A DNA stretch of 64,000 nt from JBGTFE01 sp036403235 (GCA_036403235.1 DASWRI010000075.1:1-64000); one strand, 5' to 3'. Shown: positions 54,097 to 63,379, counted from the first letter of the stretch. The notes: a model not told the origin generated them from the sequence alone. Numbers and translations are program-made.

Positions 54097-55551
54097 CTAT
54101 ATTTTACAAGTGTATTCTTCGAGCATTTCAACTAAAACTCCAGTCAATTCCTTCATCGGCAGCTCTTCAATCTGTCTCTTTTCATAGGCTTCTTCGTAAT
54201 ATACTTCGAGCTGTTTTAATAAGGCGTCCGCGTCACAGAATTTATCGCTGTGCTGCAGACAAATGTCCCGGAACGCATCTCCATCAATCAGCCACTCGTT
54301 AACATCTTCAAGCGAAACCGGAGGCAATTCGTCTAAAATGATACCGCAAAGATTTTCGAATTTTTTTTCGCCTTCTATTTCTTCGGCCGGCAGCTCATCA
54401 TCATTCGGAAACCAGTGTGAAGGAAGCCTGAATTTTTTATAGTCGGCCAGTTCTTCCGGCGTTGCCCTGTCCGCTGTTTTTTTACGAGTAAAAAATCTTT
54501 TTGCGAAAGTATTGGCCTCGGTGTAATTTGCAGTCTCATTATATTCAAAGAAAAGACAAACGACGACCTGAATATCCGAGTACTCGGTTTCGATATCGTT
54601 CCAGAAGTCAAGAAATTCTTCGATGAATTGCGAAGGCTCTTTTTCTGTGTCGTCAGTAATTTTTACTTTTTTCCAATGAGCGGTTCCCATTCGATAAGAA
54701 ATCATCACCGGAAAAGGATGTTCTCCGAGTTTGTTGCCTATTTCCGTTTTACCGGCGTCAGAGTGATTGAGCAGACGTTTGGACAAGCCTTCGCATAGAT
54801 ATTTGGGTATATTTTTCAAATTATACGCCTTGTTCGTCCACAAAATATCATGATATGAGGCAATCTGGCTTACGCTCAGAACCTTTTTTATTTCTGTAGT
54901 TTTAAGCCTGTCTCTATAATTATCAAGATTTTCTTCGGGGCTGCCGTGAATAAAGCAAATTAAAGGAGATAATTTTTTCGGCCGCTTTTCCAATCCGGCC
55001 CGGCGTTCTTTTAAGGCATTTAATTGGTGTCTTTGCATTGTGCGATTGCACAGATTTGCTACTTTTTCGAAAGCCTGATCAGCGCCATAGTCTTTAAGCG
55101 CTTGTCTTTGCTCGGCCGCCATTTCGATTTCAGTCGATAAGTCCATCCACTTCCGATCCCTGTTTTCTGTCTCTTCTTTTATAATCGGCTCTGATTTGGA
55201 AGGAAAGAAATTTAATTTGTAAAGAGGCGAAGGGTCGCCTTCTAAATTATGATATCTCAGGTAAACTAAAAGGACTTCGGCACGATTTCGCGTAAGCTTC
55301 TGCCATATCTTTTTTTCATAGTTTCTATAAATCGGTGAGATACGAAAATTAAGGCTGAGAAAAAGAACAATCACATCGGCGCTTTCAATTAAATCATCAA
55401 TCGCCGCCGCGGTATCGCTGCCGACGTCAATATCGTCGAGACCGATGACACTAGTTCCGGGAACGCGCAGACTTACGCTGGCTAAATAGGCTGTCGCAAT
55501 ATCATTTCTATCTTCCGGTGAAAAAAGATACACTACTTTAACTTGGGACAT
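54097..55551 (-). CDS. TIR domain fused to an iSTAND-like domain
   Basis: 484 residues. N-terminal about 130 residues form a TIR-like domain: VKVVYLFSPEDRNDIATAYL, DDIDVGSDTAAAIDDLIESA, DVIVLFLSLNFRISP and NYEKKIWQKL. After a linker, PLICFIHGSPEENLDNYRDRL starts a P-loop-like fold in which the GxxGxGKT motif is missing, as in the inactive STAND (iSTAND) domains of ternary MoxR/vWA systems. The rest is helical, acidic. First gene of the trio. The iSTAND call rests on this motif and on gene context. Confidence 0.68.
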   Translation of the reverse strand: MSQVKVVYLFSPEDRNDIATAYLASVSLRVPGTSVIGLDDIDVGSDTAAAIDDLIESADVIVLFLSLNFRISPIYRNYEKKIWQKLTRNRAEVLLVYLRYHNLEGDPSPLYKLNFFPSKSEPIIKEETENRDRKWMDLSTEIEMAAEQRQALKDYGADQAFEKVANLCNRTMQRHQLNALKERRAGLEKRPKKLSPLICFIHGSPEENLDNYRDRLKTTEIKKVLSVSQIASYHDILWTNKAYNLKNIPKYLCEGLSKRLLNHSDAGKTEIGNKLGEHPFPVMISYRMGTAHWKKVKITDDTEKEPSQFIEEFLDFWNDIETEYSDIQVVVCLFFEYNETANYTEANTFAKRFFTRKKTADRATPEELADYKKFRLPSHWFPNDDELPAEEIEGEKKFENLCGIILDELPPVSLEDVNEWLIDGDAFRDICLQHSDKFCDADALLKQLEVYYEEAYEKRQIEELPMKELTGVLVEMLEEYTCKI

Positions 55552-55904
55552 AATGAAAACTCCGCATTATATTTGCTGACTGCACATTCTAACAGGCATC
55601 AATAAGATAAATGAAGATTAATTAGACTCTATCTTTTTACTTTGCTACTTGTTTGGTGTCAAGCCTAAATCAGCCGATGCTTGATAAATTTCAGATTTCA
55701 TCCTTTGAGAATTTACTGGTAACGATTTTATTACACGGTCATACAGTTTCGAGTATCGATTATATACACCCCATCGAAGCCGGATTTTGTAATCTACCAT
55801 ACAAAACAAAGCTAAATTTATTGTTTTAATTATTAAGTTTATGGCAGAAGTCTGTGGCACATTGATTGCACTTTACTTCTGACAAAATTTTTTAGGAGTT
55901 AAAA
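55552..55904. other. 353-base AT-rich divergent region
   Basis: It separates the MoxR trio from the glycan operon. A minus-strand frame 55645-55860 with a GTG start ends in a protein-like stretch (SEIYQASADLGLTPNK) and could be a gene scrap, but there is no ribosome site and I do not accept it. TTAGGAGTT before 55905 is the glycosyltransferase ribosome site. Confidence 0.4.
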
Positions 55905-57071
55905 ATGAATTTGGCTGGCAACACAACCATTTTAGATAGTAATGTTTCATATTCTCTAATCTGCCTTTCGCATCTGCGCTGGGATTTTGTTTATCAAAGA
56001 CCGCAGCATCTTTTGAGCCGTTTCGCGCGCGCGCGGCAGGTTTTCTTTTTTGAAGAGCCGATTTTCTCGGACGAACCGACGCGTCTCGACGTCAGCCGCC
56101 GCGAAGATAATCTGTTTGTTCTCGTCCCGCGCATTTCAAATTCGGACAGGGACAGCCGGAACGTGACGGACATCGAGCGCGAGATGCTCGACGAATTTTT
56201 GCGCGCCGAGGACATAAAAGATTTCGTGCTCTGGTTTTACACGCCGATGGCGCTTGATTACGCCGCGCACCTCGAGCCGCTGGCAACGGTTTTCGATTGT
56301 ATGGACGAGCTTTCGGCGTTCAAATTCGCGCCGCCGGAATTGATAGAAAACGAAAGAAAGCTGCTCGAAAAAGCCGATTTGGTTTTTACCGGCGGGCAGA
56401 GTCTTTACGAAGCCAAGCGCGACAAGCACGCGAAAGTTTTCGCCTTTCCGTCGAGCATCGACGTCGCGCATTTCAAACAGGCGCGCGAAAATTTGCCGGA
56501 GCTCGCCGACCAGCAAAATATTCCGCACCCGCGTTTCGGTTTCTGCGGCGTGATTGACGAGCGAATGGACATCGGGCTTTTAGCGCGGGCGGCGGATTTG
56601 CGGCCCGAATGGCAGTTCGTGATGATTGGGCCAATCGTCAAAATCAGCGACGAAGATTTGCCGCGGCGCGCAAACATTCACTATCTCGGCGGCAAAGATT
56701 ACAAGGAGCTGCCCGCGTATATTTCGGGCTGGGACATCGCCACCATGCCTTTTGCGATGAACGACGCGACGCGCTTTATCAGCCCGACCAAAACGCCCGA
56801 ATATCTGGCCGCCGGAAAATTCGTGATTTCGACGCCGATTCGCGACGTCGTCCGTCCATACGGCGAGCTTAATCTGGTCGAAATCGCTTCGACGGCCGAA
56901 GAGTTCGTCGCCGCCGGAGAAAAGCTCCTGGCGAACGAAAAAGGCGAGTGGCTTGAGCGCGTCGATGAATTTCTGGCGCATATATCCTGGGACAAAACGT
57001 TCGGCGAAATGACGCGTCTGATTGACGAGGAAATCGCCGGAAAGCCGAAAGCGGCGAGCCGGGCGGTTTGA
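55905..57071 (+). CDS. GT-B fold glycosyltransferase
   Basis: 388 residues. CLSHLRWDFVYQRPQHLLSRFAR is the N-terminal signature of the family often found with UDP-galactopyranose mutase. DLVFTGGQSLYEAK and the C-terminal FISPTKTPEYLAAGKFVIST form the nucleotide-sugar site of GT4-like enzymes, with the Glu of the E-x7-E area. No membrane segment. First gene of a galactose/galactofuranose cluster; probable role in cell-surface glycan synthesis. Confidence 0.88.
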   Translation: MNLAGNTTILDSNVSYSLICLSHLRWDFVYQRPQHLLSRFARARQVFFFEEPIFSDEPTRLDVSRREDNLFVLVPRISNSDRDSRNVTDIEREMLDEFLRAEDIKDFVLWFYTPMALDYAAHLEPLATVFDCMDELSAFKFAPPELIENERKLLEKADLVFTGGQSLYEAKRDKHAKVFAFPSSIDVAHFKQARENLPELADQQNIPHPRFGFCGVIDERMDIGLLARAADLRPEWQFVMIGPIVKISDEDLPRRANIHYLGGKDYKELPAYISGWDIATMPFAMNDATRFISPTKTPEYLAAGKFVISTPIRDVVRPYGELNLVEIASTAEEFVAAGEKLLANEKGEWLERVDEFLAHISWDKTFGEMTRLIDEEIAGKPKAASRAV

Positions 57072-57082
57072 CGGAAAATTTT

Positions 57083-57100
57083 CTGTCGGCTGGCTGACAG
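57083..57100. terminator. small hairpin after the glycosyltransferase
   Basis: CTGTCGGC-tg-GCTGACAG, an imperfect stem 12 bases after the stop, without a T-run. May weaken read-through or be incidental; the glf gene begins 109 bases later. Confidence 0.3.
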
Positions 57101-57208
57101 ACTCGTTCGCCGGTCAGGAGATACTATTTTATACGGAGTTTCTGGCAGCCTGAATCTGCCGATTTTTAAGAATTTGGACAGTAAATTTTAACCAACAGGG
57201 GAAGAAAA

Positions 57209-58408
57209 ATGTTTGATTATTTGATTGTAGGAGCAGGATTTGCCGGAAGCGTTTTGGCAGAAAGATTGGCAAACGGCTCGAATAAAAAAGTTTTGATTTG
57301 CGACCGCCGCCCGCACATCGGCGGCAACGCTTACGATTATTACAACGACGAAGGGATTTTGATTCACAAATACGGCCCGCATATTTTTCACACCAACTCA
57401 AAAGACGTTTTTGATTATCTTTCGCGTTTTACCGAGTGGCGCGAATACCAGCACCGCGTTTTGGCCTGCGTCGACGGGATGCTTTTGCCGATGCCGATAA
57501 ATCTGGACACGATTAACAAGCTTTACGGCCTCAATTTGACGGCTTTCGACGTCGATGAATTTTTCAAGAAAATCGCCGAACCGGTCGACCGTATTCGTAC
57601 GTCGGAAGATGTCGTCGTCTCGAAAGTCGGGCGTGAGCTTTACGAAAAGTTTTTTCGTAATTACACACGCAAGCAATGGGGATTAGACCCTTCGGAGCTC
57701 GACGCTTCTGTGGCGTCGCGCGTTCCGACCAGAACGAATCGAGACGACCGGTATTTTACCGACACGTATCAGGCGATGCCCAAACACGGCTTTACGCGGA
57801 TGTTCGAAAATATGCTCGCGCACCCGAACATCAAAATTATGCTCAACTGCGATTATCGCGAAATAATGGGCGATATTCCTTTTCGGGAAATGATTTACAC
57901 TGGCCCGGTCGATTCGTTTTTTAATTATTGCTACGGGAAGCTGCCGTATCGCTCGCTCGAATTTAAACACGAAACGCACGACACCGACCAATTTCAGAGC
58001 GCGCCGGTCGTCAATTATCCGAACGAGCACGCCTACACGCGCGTTACCGAATTTAAATATCTGACCGGTCAGGAGCACAAAAAAACGAGCATCGTGTATG
58101 AATTTCCGCAGGCCGAAGGCGACCCGTATTACCCGATTCCGCGACCGGAAAACGCCGAGATTTACTCGAAATATAAAGCTCTGGCGGACGCGCGCGCGGA
58201 CGTTCATTTTGTCGGGCGGCTGGCGACTTACAAATATTATAATATGGACCAGATTGTCGCTCAGGCGTTGACGGTTTACGGCAAAATCGCCGGAATGAAG
58301 CGCAAGGAAGCGGCGACCGTCGTCAAACAGGAAAGCAAAATTTCCGTTCAGTTTCCGGCGATTCCGAAGACAAACGGCGGCAACGGCAAAGTGATTGCCA
58401 ATTTATAA
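57209..58408 (+). CDS. glf: UDP-galactopyranose mutase
   Basis: 399 residues. It isomerises UDP-galactopyranose to UDP-galactofuranose with reduced FAD. FAD motif DYLIVGAGFAGSVLAERLA at the N-terminus, then RRPHIGGNAYDYY-like HIGGNAYD, the GPHIFHTN segment, NYTRKQWGLDP and RFATYKYYNMDQ-type ending (GRLATYKYYNMD). Length and all signature segments are normal. GGGGAAG precedes the ATG. Confidence 0.97.
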   Translation: MFDYLIVGAGFAGSVLAERLANGSNKKVLICDRRPHIGGNAYDYYNDEGILIHKYGPHIFHTNSKDVFDYLSRFTEWREYQHRVLACVDGMLLPMPINLDTINKLYGLNLTAFDVDEFFKKIAEPVDRIRTSEDVVVSKVGRELYEKFFRNYTRKQWGLDPSELDASVASRVPTRTNRDDRYFTDTYQAMPKHGFTRMFENMLAHPNIKIMLNCDYREIMGDIPFREMIYTGPVDSFFNYCYGKLPYRSLEFKHETHDTDQFQSAPVVNYPNEHAYTRVTEFKYLTGQEHKKTSIVYEFPQAEGDPYYPIPRPENAEIYSKYKALADARADVHFVGRLATYKYYNMDQIVAQALTVYGKIAGMKRKEAATVVKQESKISVQFPAIPKTNGGNGKVIANL

Positions 58409-58420
58409 AGGGGAAAATTT

Positions 58421-58657
58421 ATGAATCAGACGGAAAATATTGTCGATGACAGGGGCACGACGCAAGCTGAAGCCAGAAAACTTCTGGCCGACTTTCTGCG
58501 CGACGGTTTTGAAAATGACATTGACGAGGCGGCGCTCGTGCTCGGAAGACCGCGCGAAGAGCTTGAGGATTTTCTCAACGGCGATGAAATAATCGACGAT
58601 GATTTTGTCATGAAAGTTCGCGGCATCGCCCAGGAACGCGGGATAGAAATCGAATAA
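58421..58657 (+). CDS. small HTH-like protein (78 aa) between glf and galE
   Basis: 78 acidic residues. Residues about 35-70 (IDEAALVLGRPREELEDFL, then DDDFVMKVRGIA) look like an XRE-type four-helix HTH reduced to its core. No named family. AAGGGGAAAA precedes the ATG. Gaps of 12 and 5 bases to its neighbours put it in the operon, perhaps as a local regulator. Confidence 0.7.
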   Translation: MNQTENIVDDRGTTQAEARKLLADFLRDGFENDIDEAALVLGRPREELEDFLNGDEIIDDDFVMKVRGIAQERGIEIE

Positions 58658-58662
58658 GAAAT

Positions 58663-59661
58663 ATGCGAATTTTAGTGACCGGCGGCGCTGGCTATATCGG
58701 CAGCGTCGTCGCCGAAGAATTGGTAAGCTCCGGTCACGAGGTGACGGTTTACGATAATCTCGTCAAAGGGCATAGAGAAGCGATTGCGCCCGAGGCCGAA
58801 TTTGTCGAAGGCGATTTGCGCGATGCGGATTTGCTCAAAAAAACTTTTCGCGCGGGCGCAATCGAAGCCGTCATTCATCTCGCCGCCTTTTCTCTGGTCG
58901 GCGAATCCGTTCAGAATCCGGCGAAATATTATGAAAATAATGTTTCCGCCGGATTAAATCTGCTCGACGCGATGAAAGAGGCGGAAGTAAAAAAAATCGT
59001 CTTTTCATCGACCGCCGCCGTTTACGGCGAGCCGGAAAAACAGCCGATTACCGAAACCGACCGTTTGCAACCGACCAATCCCTACGGCGAAACGAAGCTC
59101 GCTTTTGAAAACGCATTGCGCTGGTATGAAAAGGCATACGACGTAAAATACGCGAGCCTCCGCTATTTCAACGCGGCAGGCGCAAGCCGGCGCTACGGCG
59201 AGCTGCACGAGCCGGAGACGCACCTGATTCCGCTCGTTTTGCAGGCCGCTCTGGGAAAAATTCCGTTTGTCGAGATTTTCGGCGAAGATTATCACACCCG
59301 CGACGGAACGTGCGTCCGCGATTATATACACGTCATCGACCTGGCGCGCGCGCATATTCTCGCGCTCGACGTCCTGGACGAGAAAAGCGCGATTTATAAT
59401 CTCGGCTGCGGCGGCGCGGGCTATACTGTGCGCGAAGTTATCGACACGGCGCAGGAAGTGACCGGACTCGATATTCCGGTTCGCGCGGGCGAGCGACGGG
59501 CAGGCGACCCGGCCGTTTTGATTGCCGCCTCCGACAAGATAAAAACAGAGCTCGGCTGGCAGCCCGAATTTCAGGATTTGCGCGTCATTATCGAATCGGC
59601 GTGGGCGTGGCTGAGAAATCATCTGCGAGACGCGCAGGCCAAATCTATAACTTCGGCTTGA
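58663..59661 (+). CDS. galE: UDP-glucose 4-epimerase
   Basis: 332 residues of the extended SDR family. GGAGYIGSVV binds NAD, FSSTAAVYG carries the catalytic Ser/Thr region, and YGETK (in NPYGETKLAFE) the catalytic Tyr-Lys. RDGTCVRDYIHV is the GalE signature. It interconverts UDP-glucose and UDP-galactose, feeding the mutase upstream and completing the Leloir pathway with galT and galK downstream. Confidence 0.96.
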   Translation: MRILVTGGAGYIGSVVAEELVSSGHEVTVYDNLVKGHREAIAPEAEFVEGDLRDADLLKKTFRAGAIEAVIHLAAFSLVGESVQNPAKYYENNVSAGLNLLDAMKEAEVKKIVFSSTAAVYGEPEKQPITETDRLQPTNPYGETKLAFENALRWYEKAYDVKYASLRYFNAAGASRRYGELHEPETHLIPLVLQAALGKIPFVEIFGEDYHTRDGTCVRDYIHVIDLARAHILALDVLDEKSAIYNLGCGGAGYTVREVIDTAQEVTGLDIPVRAGERRAGDPAVLIAASDKIKTELGWQPEFQDLRVIIESAWAWLRNHLRDAQAKSITSA

Positions 59662-59662
59662 G

Positions 59663-59839
59663 ATGAAAAACGAAAGCGAAAATCCGGATAATTTGATGCG
59701 ACATCGCCGCATTATCTTAAACGACGGGCGTTATATGATTTTTTACACGTTTGACGAATCGCTTTCAGACGAAGCGGCAAGCGAGGAAAAGCCCGCGCCG
59801 AGACTGCAAACCGAAGCGATTGAAGAAAAAAATGTCTGA
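59663..59839 (+). CDS. 58-residue protein overlapping galT
   Basis: ATG at 59663, one base after the galE stop; TGA at 59839. The last eight bases, ATGTCTGA, also contain the galT start, so translation is probably coupled. The core LMRHRRIILNDGRYMIFYTF is compact and strand-like; the tail is acidic. No known function. Tight packing on both sides supports a real gene. Confidence 0.6.
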   Translation: MKNESENPDNLMRHRRIILNDGRYMIFYTFDESLSDEAASEEKPAPRLQTEAIEEKNV

Positions 59840-60821
59840 ACTGCGCTTTAATCCGCTGCTCGGCGAATGGGTGGCGACGGCGACGCAACGGCAGGATAGA
59901 ACTTTTCTCCCGCCGCCCGATTTCTGTCCGCTCTGCCCGACCAGAAAAGGCGGCTTCCCGACCGAAGTTCCCGAAAGCACTTACGATATCGTCGCTTTTG
60001 AAAATCGTTTTCCGAGTCTCAAAAAAGAGCCGGACGCGCCCGCCGTCGAAGCGACGGAATTATATCCGGTGCGCCTCTCGCAGGGCGTCTGCGAGGTGAT
60101 TATTTATTCGCCGAATCACAATACGACGCTGGCGCGCGAGCCGGTTGAGCAGATTTATAAATTGATTTTGGTCTGGCGGCATCGTTTCGAGGAGCTCGGC
60201 GAGCTCGATTTCGTCAAATACGTTTTTGTTTTCGAGAACAAAGGCGAAGCCGTCGGCGTCACGCTTCATCACCCGCACGGGCAGATTTACGCTTACCCGT
60301 TCGTGCCGCCGGTCATAAAAAAAGAATTGGAGCAGAGCAGGAAATACAGAGAAGAAAAAGGCGTTTGCCTGCTCTGCGACATTCTCGACGCGGAAAAACG
60401 CTTCGAAAAAAGAATCGTCGCCGAAAACCAGTCTTTCGTCGCCATAATTCCCTTTTACGCGCGCTATCCGTTTGAGACGCACATTTTGCCGAAACGACAT
60501 CTACAGGCTTTTACCGATTTTTCCGCCCGCGAAGAACGCGATTTGGCGGAAATTCTAAAACAAATCCTGTCGGCTTTCGATGCGCTTTTTAACGTTTCGT
60601 TTCCGTATATAATGGCGATTCACCAGCGTCCGAGCGACGGCGAAAATTACGATTTTTATCATTTCCACATCGAATTTTACCCGCCGATGAGAACCGCCGC
60701 CAAATTGAAATATCTGGCTGGAAGCGAGGCCGGAGCCGGAATGTTTATCAACGACACTCTGCCGGAGACGAAAGCGGCGGAATTGAGAACTTTGATAAAA
60801 CCGGTGATTTGGAAAGGATGA
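59832..60821 (+). CDS. galT: galactose-1-phosphate uridylyltransferase
   Basis: 329 residues from the ATG at 59832. RFNPLLGEWVATATQRQDR begins the family; CPLCPT binds zinc; HHPHGQIYAYPF and the active-site HxH of YHFHIEFYPP are present. It transfers UMP between UDP-glucose and galactose-1-phosphate. The upstream open frame to 59751 belongs to the small overlapping gene's region and is not used. Confidence 0.96.
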   Translation: MSELRFNPLLGEWVATATQRQDRTFLPPPDFCPLCPTRKGGFPTEVPESTYDIVAFENRFPSLKKEPDAPAVEATELYPVRLSQGVCEVIIYSPNHNTTLAREPVEQIYKLILVWRHRFEELGELDFVKYVFVFENKGEAVGVTLHHPHGQIYAYPFVPPVIKKELEQSRKYREEKGVCLLCDILDAEKRFEKRIVAENQSFVAIIPFYARYPFETHILPKRHLQAFTDFSAREERDLAEILKQILSAFDALFNVSFPYIMAIHQRPSDGENYDFYHFHIEFYPPMRTAAKLKYLAGSEAGAGMFINDTLPETKAAELRTLIKPVIWKG

Positions 60822-60826
60822 TTTTC

Positions 60827-60875
60827 ACCACGGAGACACGGAGAAAAGAAATAAAAAACTCTGTGTCTCCGTGGT
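60827..60875. repeat. inverted repeat between galT and galK
   Basis: ACCACGGAGACACGGAG at 60827-60843 and CTCTGTGTCTCCGTGGT at 60859-60875 are complementary with one mismatch, with a 15-base A-rich loop. It lies wholly in the 62-base gap. This sequence type recurs as an intergenic repeat in various genomes. It could form an mRNA hairpin between the two genes. Confidence 0.75.
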
Positions 60876-60883
60876 AGAAATTT

Positions 60884-62041
60884 ATGTTGAGCTTAGACGA
60901 ATTAAAAAATAAATTCGAGGAAATTTACAGCTGTGAGCCGCGCACGTTTCGCGCGCCGGGGAGAGTCAATCTTATCGGCGAGCATACCGATTACAACGAC
61001 GGTTTTGTTTTGCCGTTTGCGATTAACCGCGAGGTTTTGGCGGCCGGCGCCGGGCGCGCGGATACGAAAATAAACGTTCACGCGCTCGACGTCGATGATT
61101 TTTTTTCGTTCGATTTGCGCGATGCGGCGGTTAAAAGACGCGGAAATTGGATTGATTACGTCGAGGGCGCGGCGCGATGCGTCGAGAAGCGTTTTGCCCT
61201 GACGCGTGGCGCGGACTTGATTTTTTCTTCCACAGTTCCAATCGGCGCTGGACTTTCTTCGAGCGCCGCGCTCGAAGTCTCAATCGGCTTTGCATTGCTC
61301 GCGTTGAATGAAATCGAAATAAATCGAAAGGAATTAGCATTTGCCGCGCAGGAAGCCGAGCACGAATTTGTCGGCATTCGCTCGGGAATTATGGATCAGT
61401 TCGCGTCGGTTTTGTGCGAGGAAAATCACGCGCTTCTGCTTGATTGTCGCTCGCTCGAAACAAGGCAGATTCCGCTCGAAATGACTGATGCGGTAATTGC
61501 CGTCTGCGATACGCGCGTCAAACACGAGCTCGCTTCGAGCGCATACAACGCGCGCCGGCGCGAATGCGAAACGGGCGTCGAAATTTTGCGCGAGAAGCTG
61601 CCGGAAATCGAAAGCCTGCGCGACGTCGGCGAAGAAGATTTTCTAAAATTTCAAAACCTTCTGCCGGAAAACGTCCGAAAAAGATGCCGGCACGTCATTT
61701 CGGAAAACGCAAGAACGCTGGCGGCGGCGGAAAATCTTGAGAAAAGCGATTTGGAAACGGTCGGCCGCCTGATGCGTCTTTCGCACGAATCTCTGCGCGA
61801 CGATTACGAGGTCAGCTCGGTCGAGCTCGACGCTCTGGTCGATATCGCGCTCGCAACAAAAGACGTTTTCGGCGCGCGTATGACCGGCGGCGGTTTCGGC
61901 GGCTGTACGGTGAATCTTTTAAAAAGCGAAGCTTTCGCCGAATTTCAAAATCGAATCACGCAGAAATACACGGAGAAATTCGGGTTCGAGCCGGAAATCT
62001 ATCTTTTCCGCGCATCAAACGGCGCAAGCGAGATAAAATAA
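60884..62041 (+). CDS. galK: galactokinase
   Basis: 385 residues of the GHMP kinase family. FRAPGRVNLIGEHTDYNDGF is the galactokinase signature, GAGLSSSAALEVS the phosphate-binding loop, RSGIMDQFASV the catalytic Asp region, and MTGGGFGGCTV motif 3. It phosphorylates galactose for GalT. No defects seen. Confidence 0.97.
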   Translation: MLSLDELKNKFEEIYSCEPRTFRAPGRVNLIGEHTDYNDGFVLPFAINREVLAAGAGRADTKINVHALDVDDFFSFDLRDAAVKRRGNWIDYVEGAARCVEKRFALTRGADLIFSSTVPIGAGLSSSAALEVSIGFALLALNEIEINRKELAFAAQEAEHEFVGIRSGIMDQFASVLCEENHALLLDCRSLETRQIPLEMTDAVIAVCDTRVKHELASSAYNARRRECETGVEILREKLPEIESLRDVGEEDFLKFQNLLPENVRKRCRHVISENARTLAAAENLEKSDLETVGRLMRLSHESLRDDYEVSSVELDALVDIALATKDVFGARMTGGGFGGCTVNLLKSEAFAEFQNRITQKYTEKFGFEPEIYLFRASNGASEIK

Positions 62042-62064
62042 AATCGTAGATATTTATGTTTCTC

Positions 62065-62094
62065 AATTGCCGCTGGCTGAAGCTAGTGGCAATT
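62065..62094. terminator. hairpin between convergent galK and glycosidase genes
   Basis: AATTGCC-g-CT-g-GCT-ga-AGC-t-AG-t-GGCAATT, an almost perfect stem with small symmetric mismatches. It lies midway between two convergent genes and can terminate both. Confidence 0.7.
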
Positions 62095-62116
62095 AAAGAA
62101 AAAATCTCAATAAACC

Positions 62117-63379
62117 CTAACGGATGACGGCCAGCGACGGGTTCATGTCGAGACTGCGGCTTTCCAGAGGCTGCATTCCGCGCCACTGTTCGACCAGTTT
62201 TTTATAGGCCCGGCCGACCGGGCGAATCTCGCGGTTCAAATCGTAGAGGCCGAGCGGATTGACGTTGCCGAGGTCGAGCCGCAAGGCGTTATCCCAATCA
62301 ATCTGGTCGGTCAGGCTGTACCACGTAAATCCTAAAATCGGCACGCCGTCCTCGCGCAGGCGGAGCATATTTTCCCACTGTTTTCTGAGCCAGACGGGCG
62401 CTTCCTCGGCGTTTTGCAGATTCGTCTCGGTGTGCATCACGGGCAGATGATAACGGTCGTAATACTGTTTTGTGATGACGTAATAGCCGAAGATTTCGCC
62501 CGAGCCGGTAACTTCGCCGTTGGCCGAAACGTAATGCTCGTTCGTCCAGTAATAATCGTTGCCCATTATGCAGTGATGCTTGAGTGCGCGCCCGGTTCGC
62601 ATCAGCCACTCGTATTCCTCGCGCGTCATGCCGTTGTCGGTCAGATACATATACATGTTCGCGCGGACGTCATAGCCGTAGCACAAATCGAGCGAGAGAA
62701 AGCGCTTTTCGTTGTAAAAATCGGCGAGCTCTTTGGCGTCGGGTTCGAGCGCGTGAAAATATTCGCTCGATTCGCTCTGGATAAAAATCGCGTCGGGCTG
62801 ATGCTTGAGAATTGCCTGTTTTGCCAGCAGATAGGCGCGGGCGCAGTTTTTGAGAGCCGTCACATAAGAGCGTTCCGAGGTCAGGCGCTCGTTCCACCAG
62901 CCGTATTTGGCCGAAAAAAGTGCCGTGATAAAAATTTCGTTAATCGGCGTGTAAAGCATCACCCACGGGAAGCGCGCGGCGAACGCTCCGGCGTATTCGG
63001 CAAAATATTCGGGAAAATCGGGGTTTTGAAAATCGCCGAGCCAGTCCGGCACGCCGAAATGGCACAAATCGGTGAGCGGCGTGATGCCGAGCAGCTTCAG
63101 CTCGTAGAAAGTTTCGTCGACAAACGACCAATCGTATTTGCCCGGCGCGAGATGAACTTTGTAATACGGCGGGCCGTAGCGCAAGTATTCGAGGCCGAGC
63201 TCGCGGACAAGACGAAAATCTTCGCGCCAGAGTTCGTAATGGCGGCAGAGCTCCATCTGGTCGATGCGTTTCGGCTTGCCGTCGCGACCCAAAATCATCG
63301 GGTAGCTGTTCTCGATTCCGGTACAGAATATAAAATTTTGCTTGTCGTTGTTAGTTCGCCACTCGAACCTTCTCTTCAT
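62117..63379 (-). CDS. clan-A glycoside hydrolase, GH1-like
   Basis: 420 residues. ELGLEYLRYGPPYYKVH and WSFVDETFYELKLLGI open a TIM barrel as in GH1-type beta-glycosidases. The acid/base is in YTPINEIFI (Asn-Glu), and the nucleophile Glu in VMHTETNLQ. No signal peptide, so probably cytosolic. It overlaps the upstream homologous gene by 29 bases. The substrate may be a glucoside or galactoside; proximity to galK suggests galactose release but does not prove it. Confidence 0.85.
   Translation of the reverse strand: MKRRFEWRTNNDKQNFIFCTGIENSYPMILGRDGKPKRIDQMELCRHYELWREDFRLVRELGLEYLRYGPPYYKVHLAPGKYDWSFVDETFYELKLLGITPLTDLCHFGVPDWLGDFQNPDFPEYFAEYAGAFAARFPWVMLYTPINEIFITALFSAKYGWWNERLTSERSYVTALKNCARAYLLAKQAILKHQPDAIFIQSESSEYFHALEPDAKELADFYNEKRFLSLDLCYGYDVRANMYMYLTDNGMTREEYEWLMRTGRALKHHCIMGNDYYWTNEHYVSANGEVTGSGEIFGYYVITKQYYDRYHLPVMHTETNLQNAEEAPVWLRKQWENMLRLREDGVPILGFTWYSLTDQIDWDNALRLDLGNVNPLGLYDLNREIRPVGRAYKKLVEQWRGMQPLESRSLDMNPSLAVIR

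Noticed and set aside
55645..55860. 71-codon minus-strand gene
   Set aside because: GTG start without ribosome site. The last 16 residues look protein-like, so it is mentioned as a possible gene scrap but not called.
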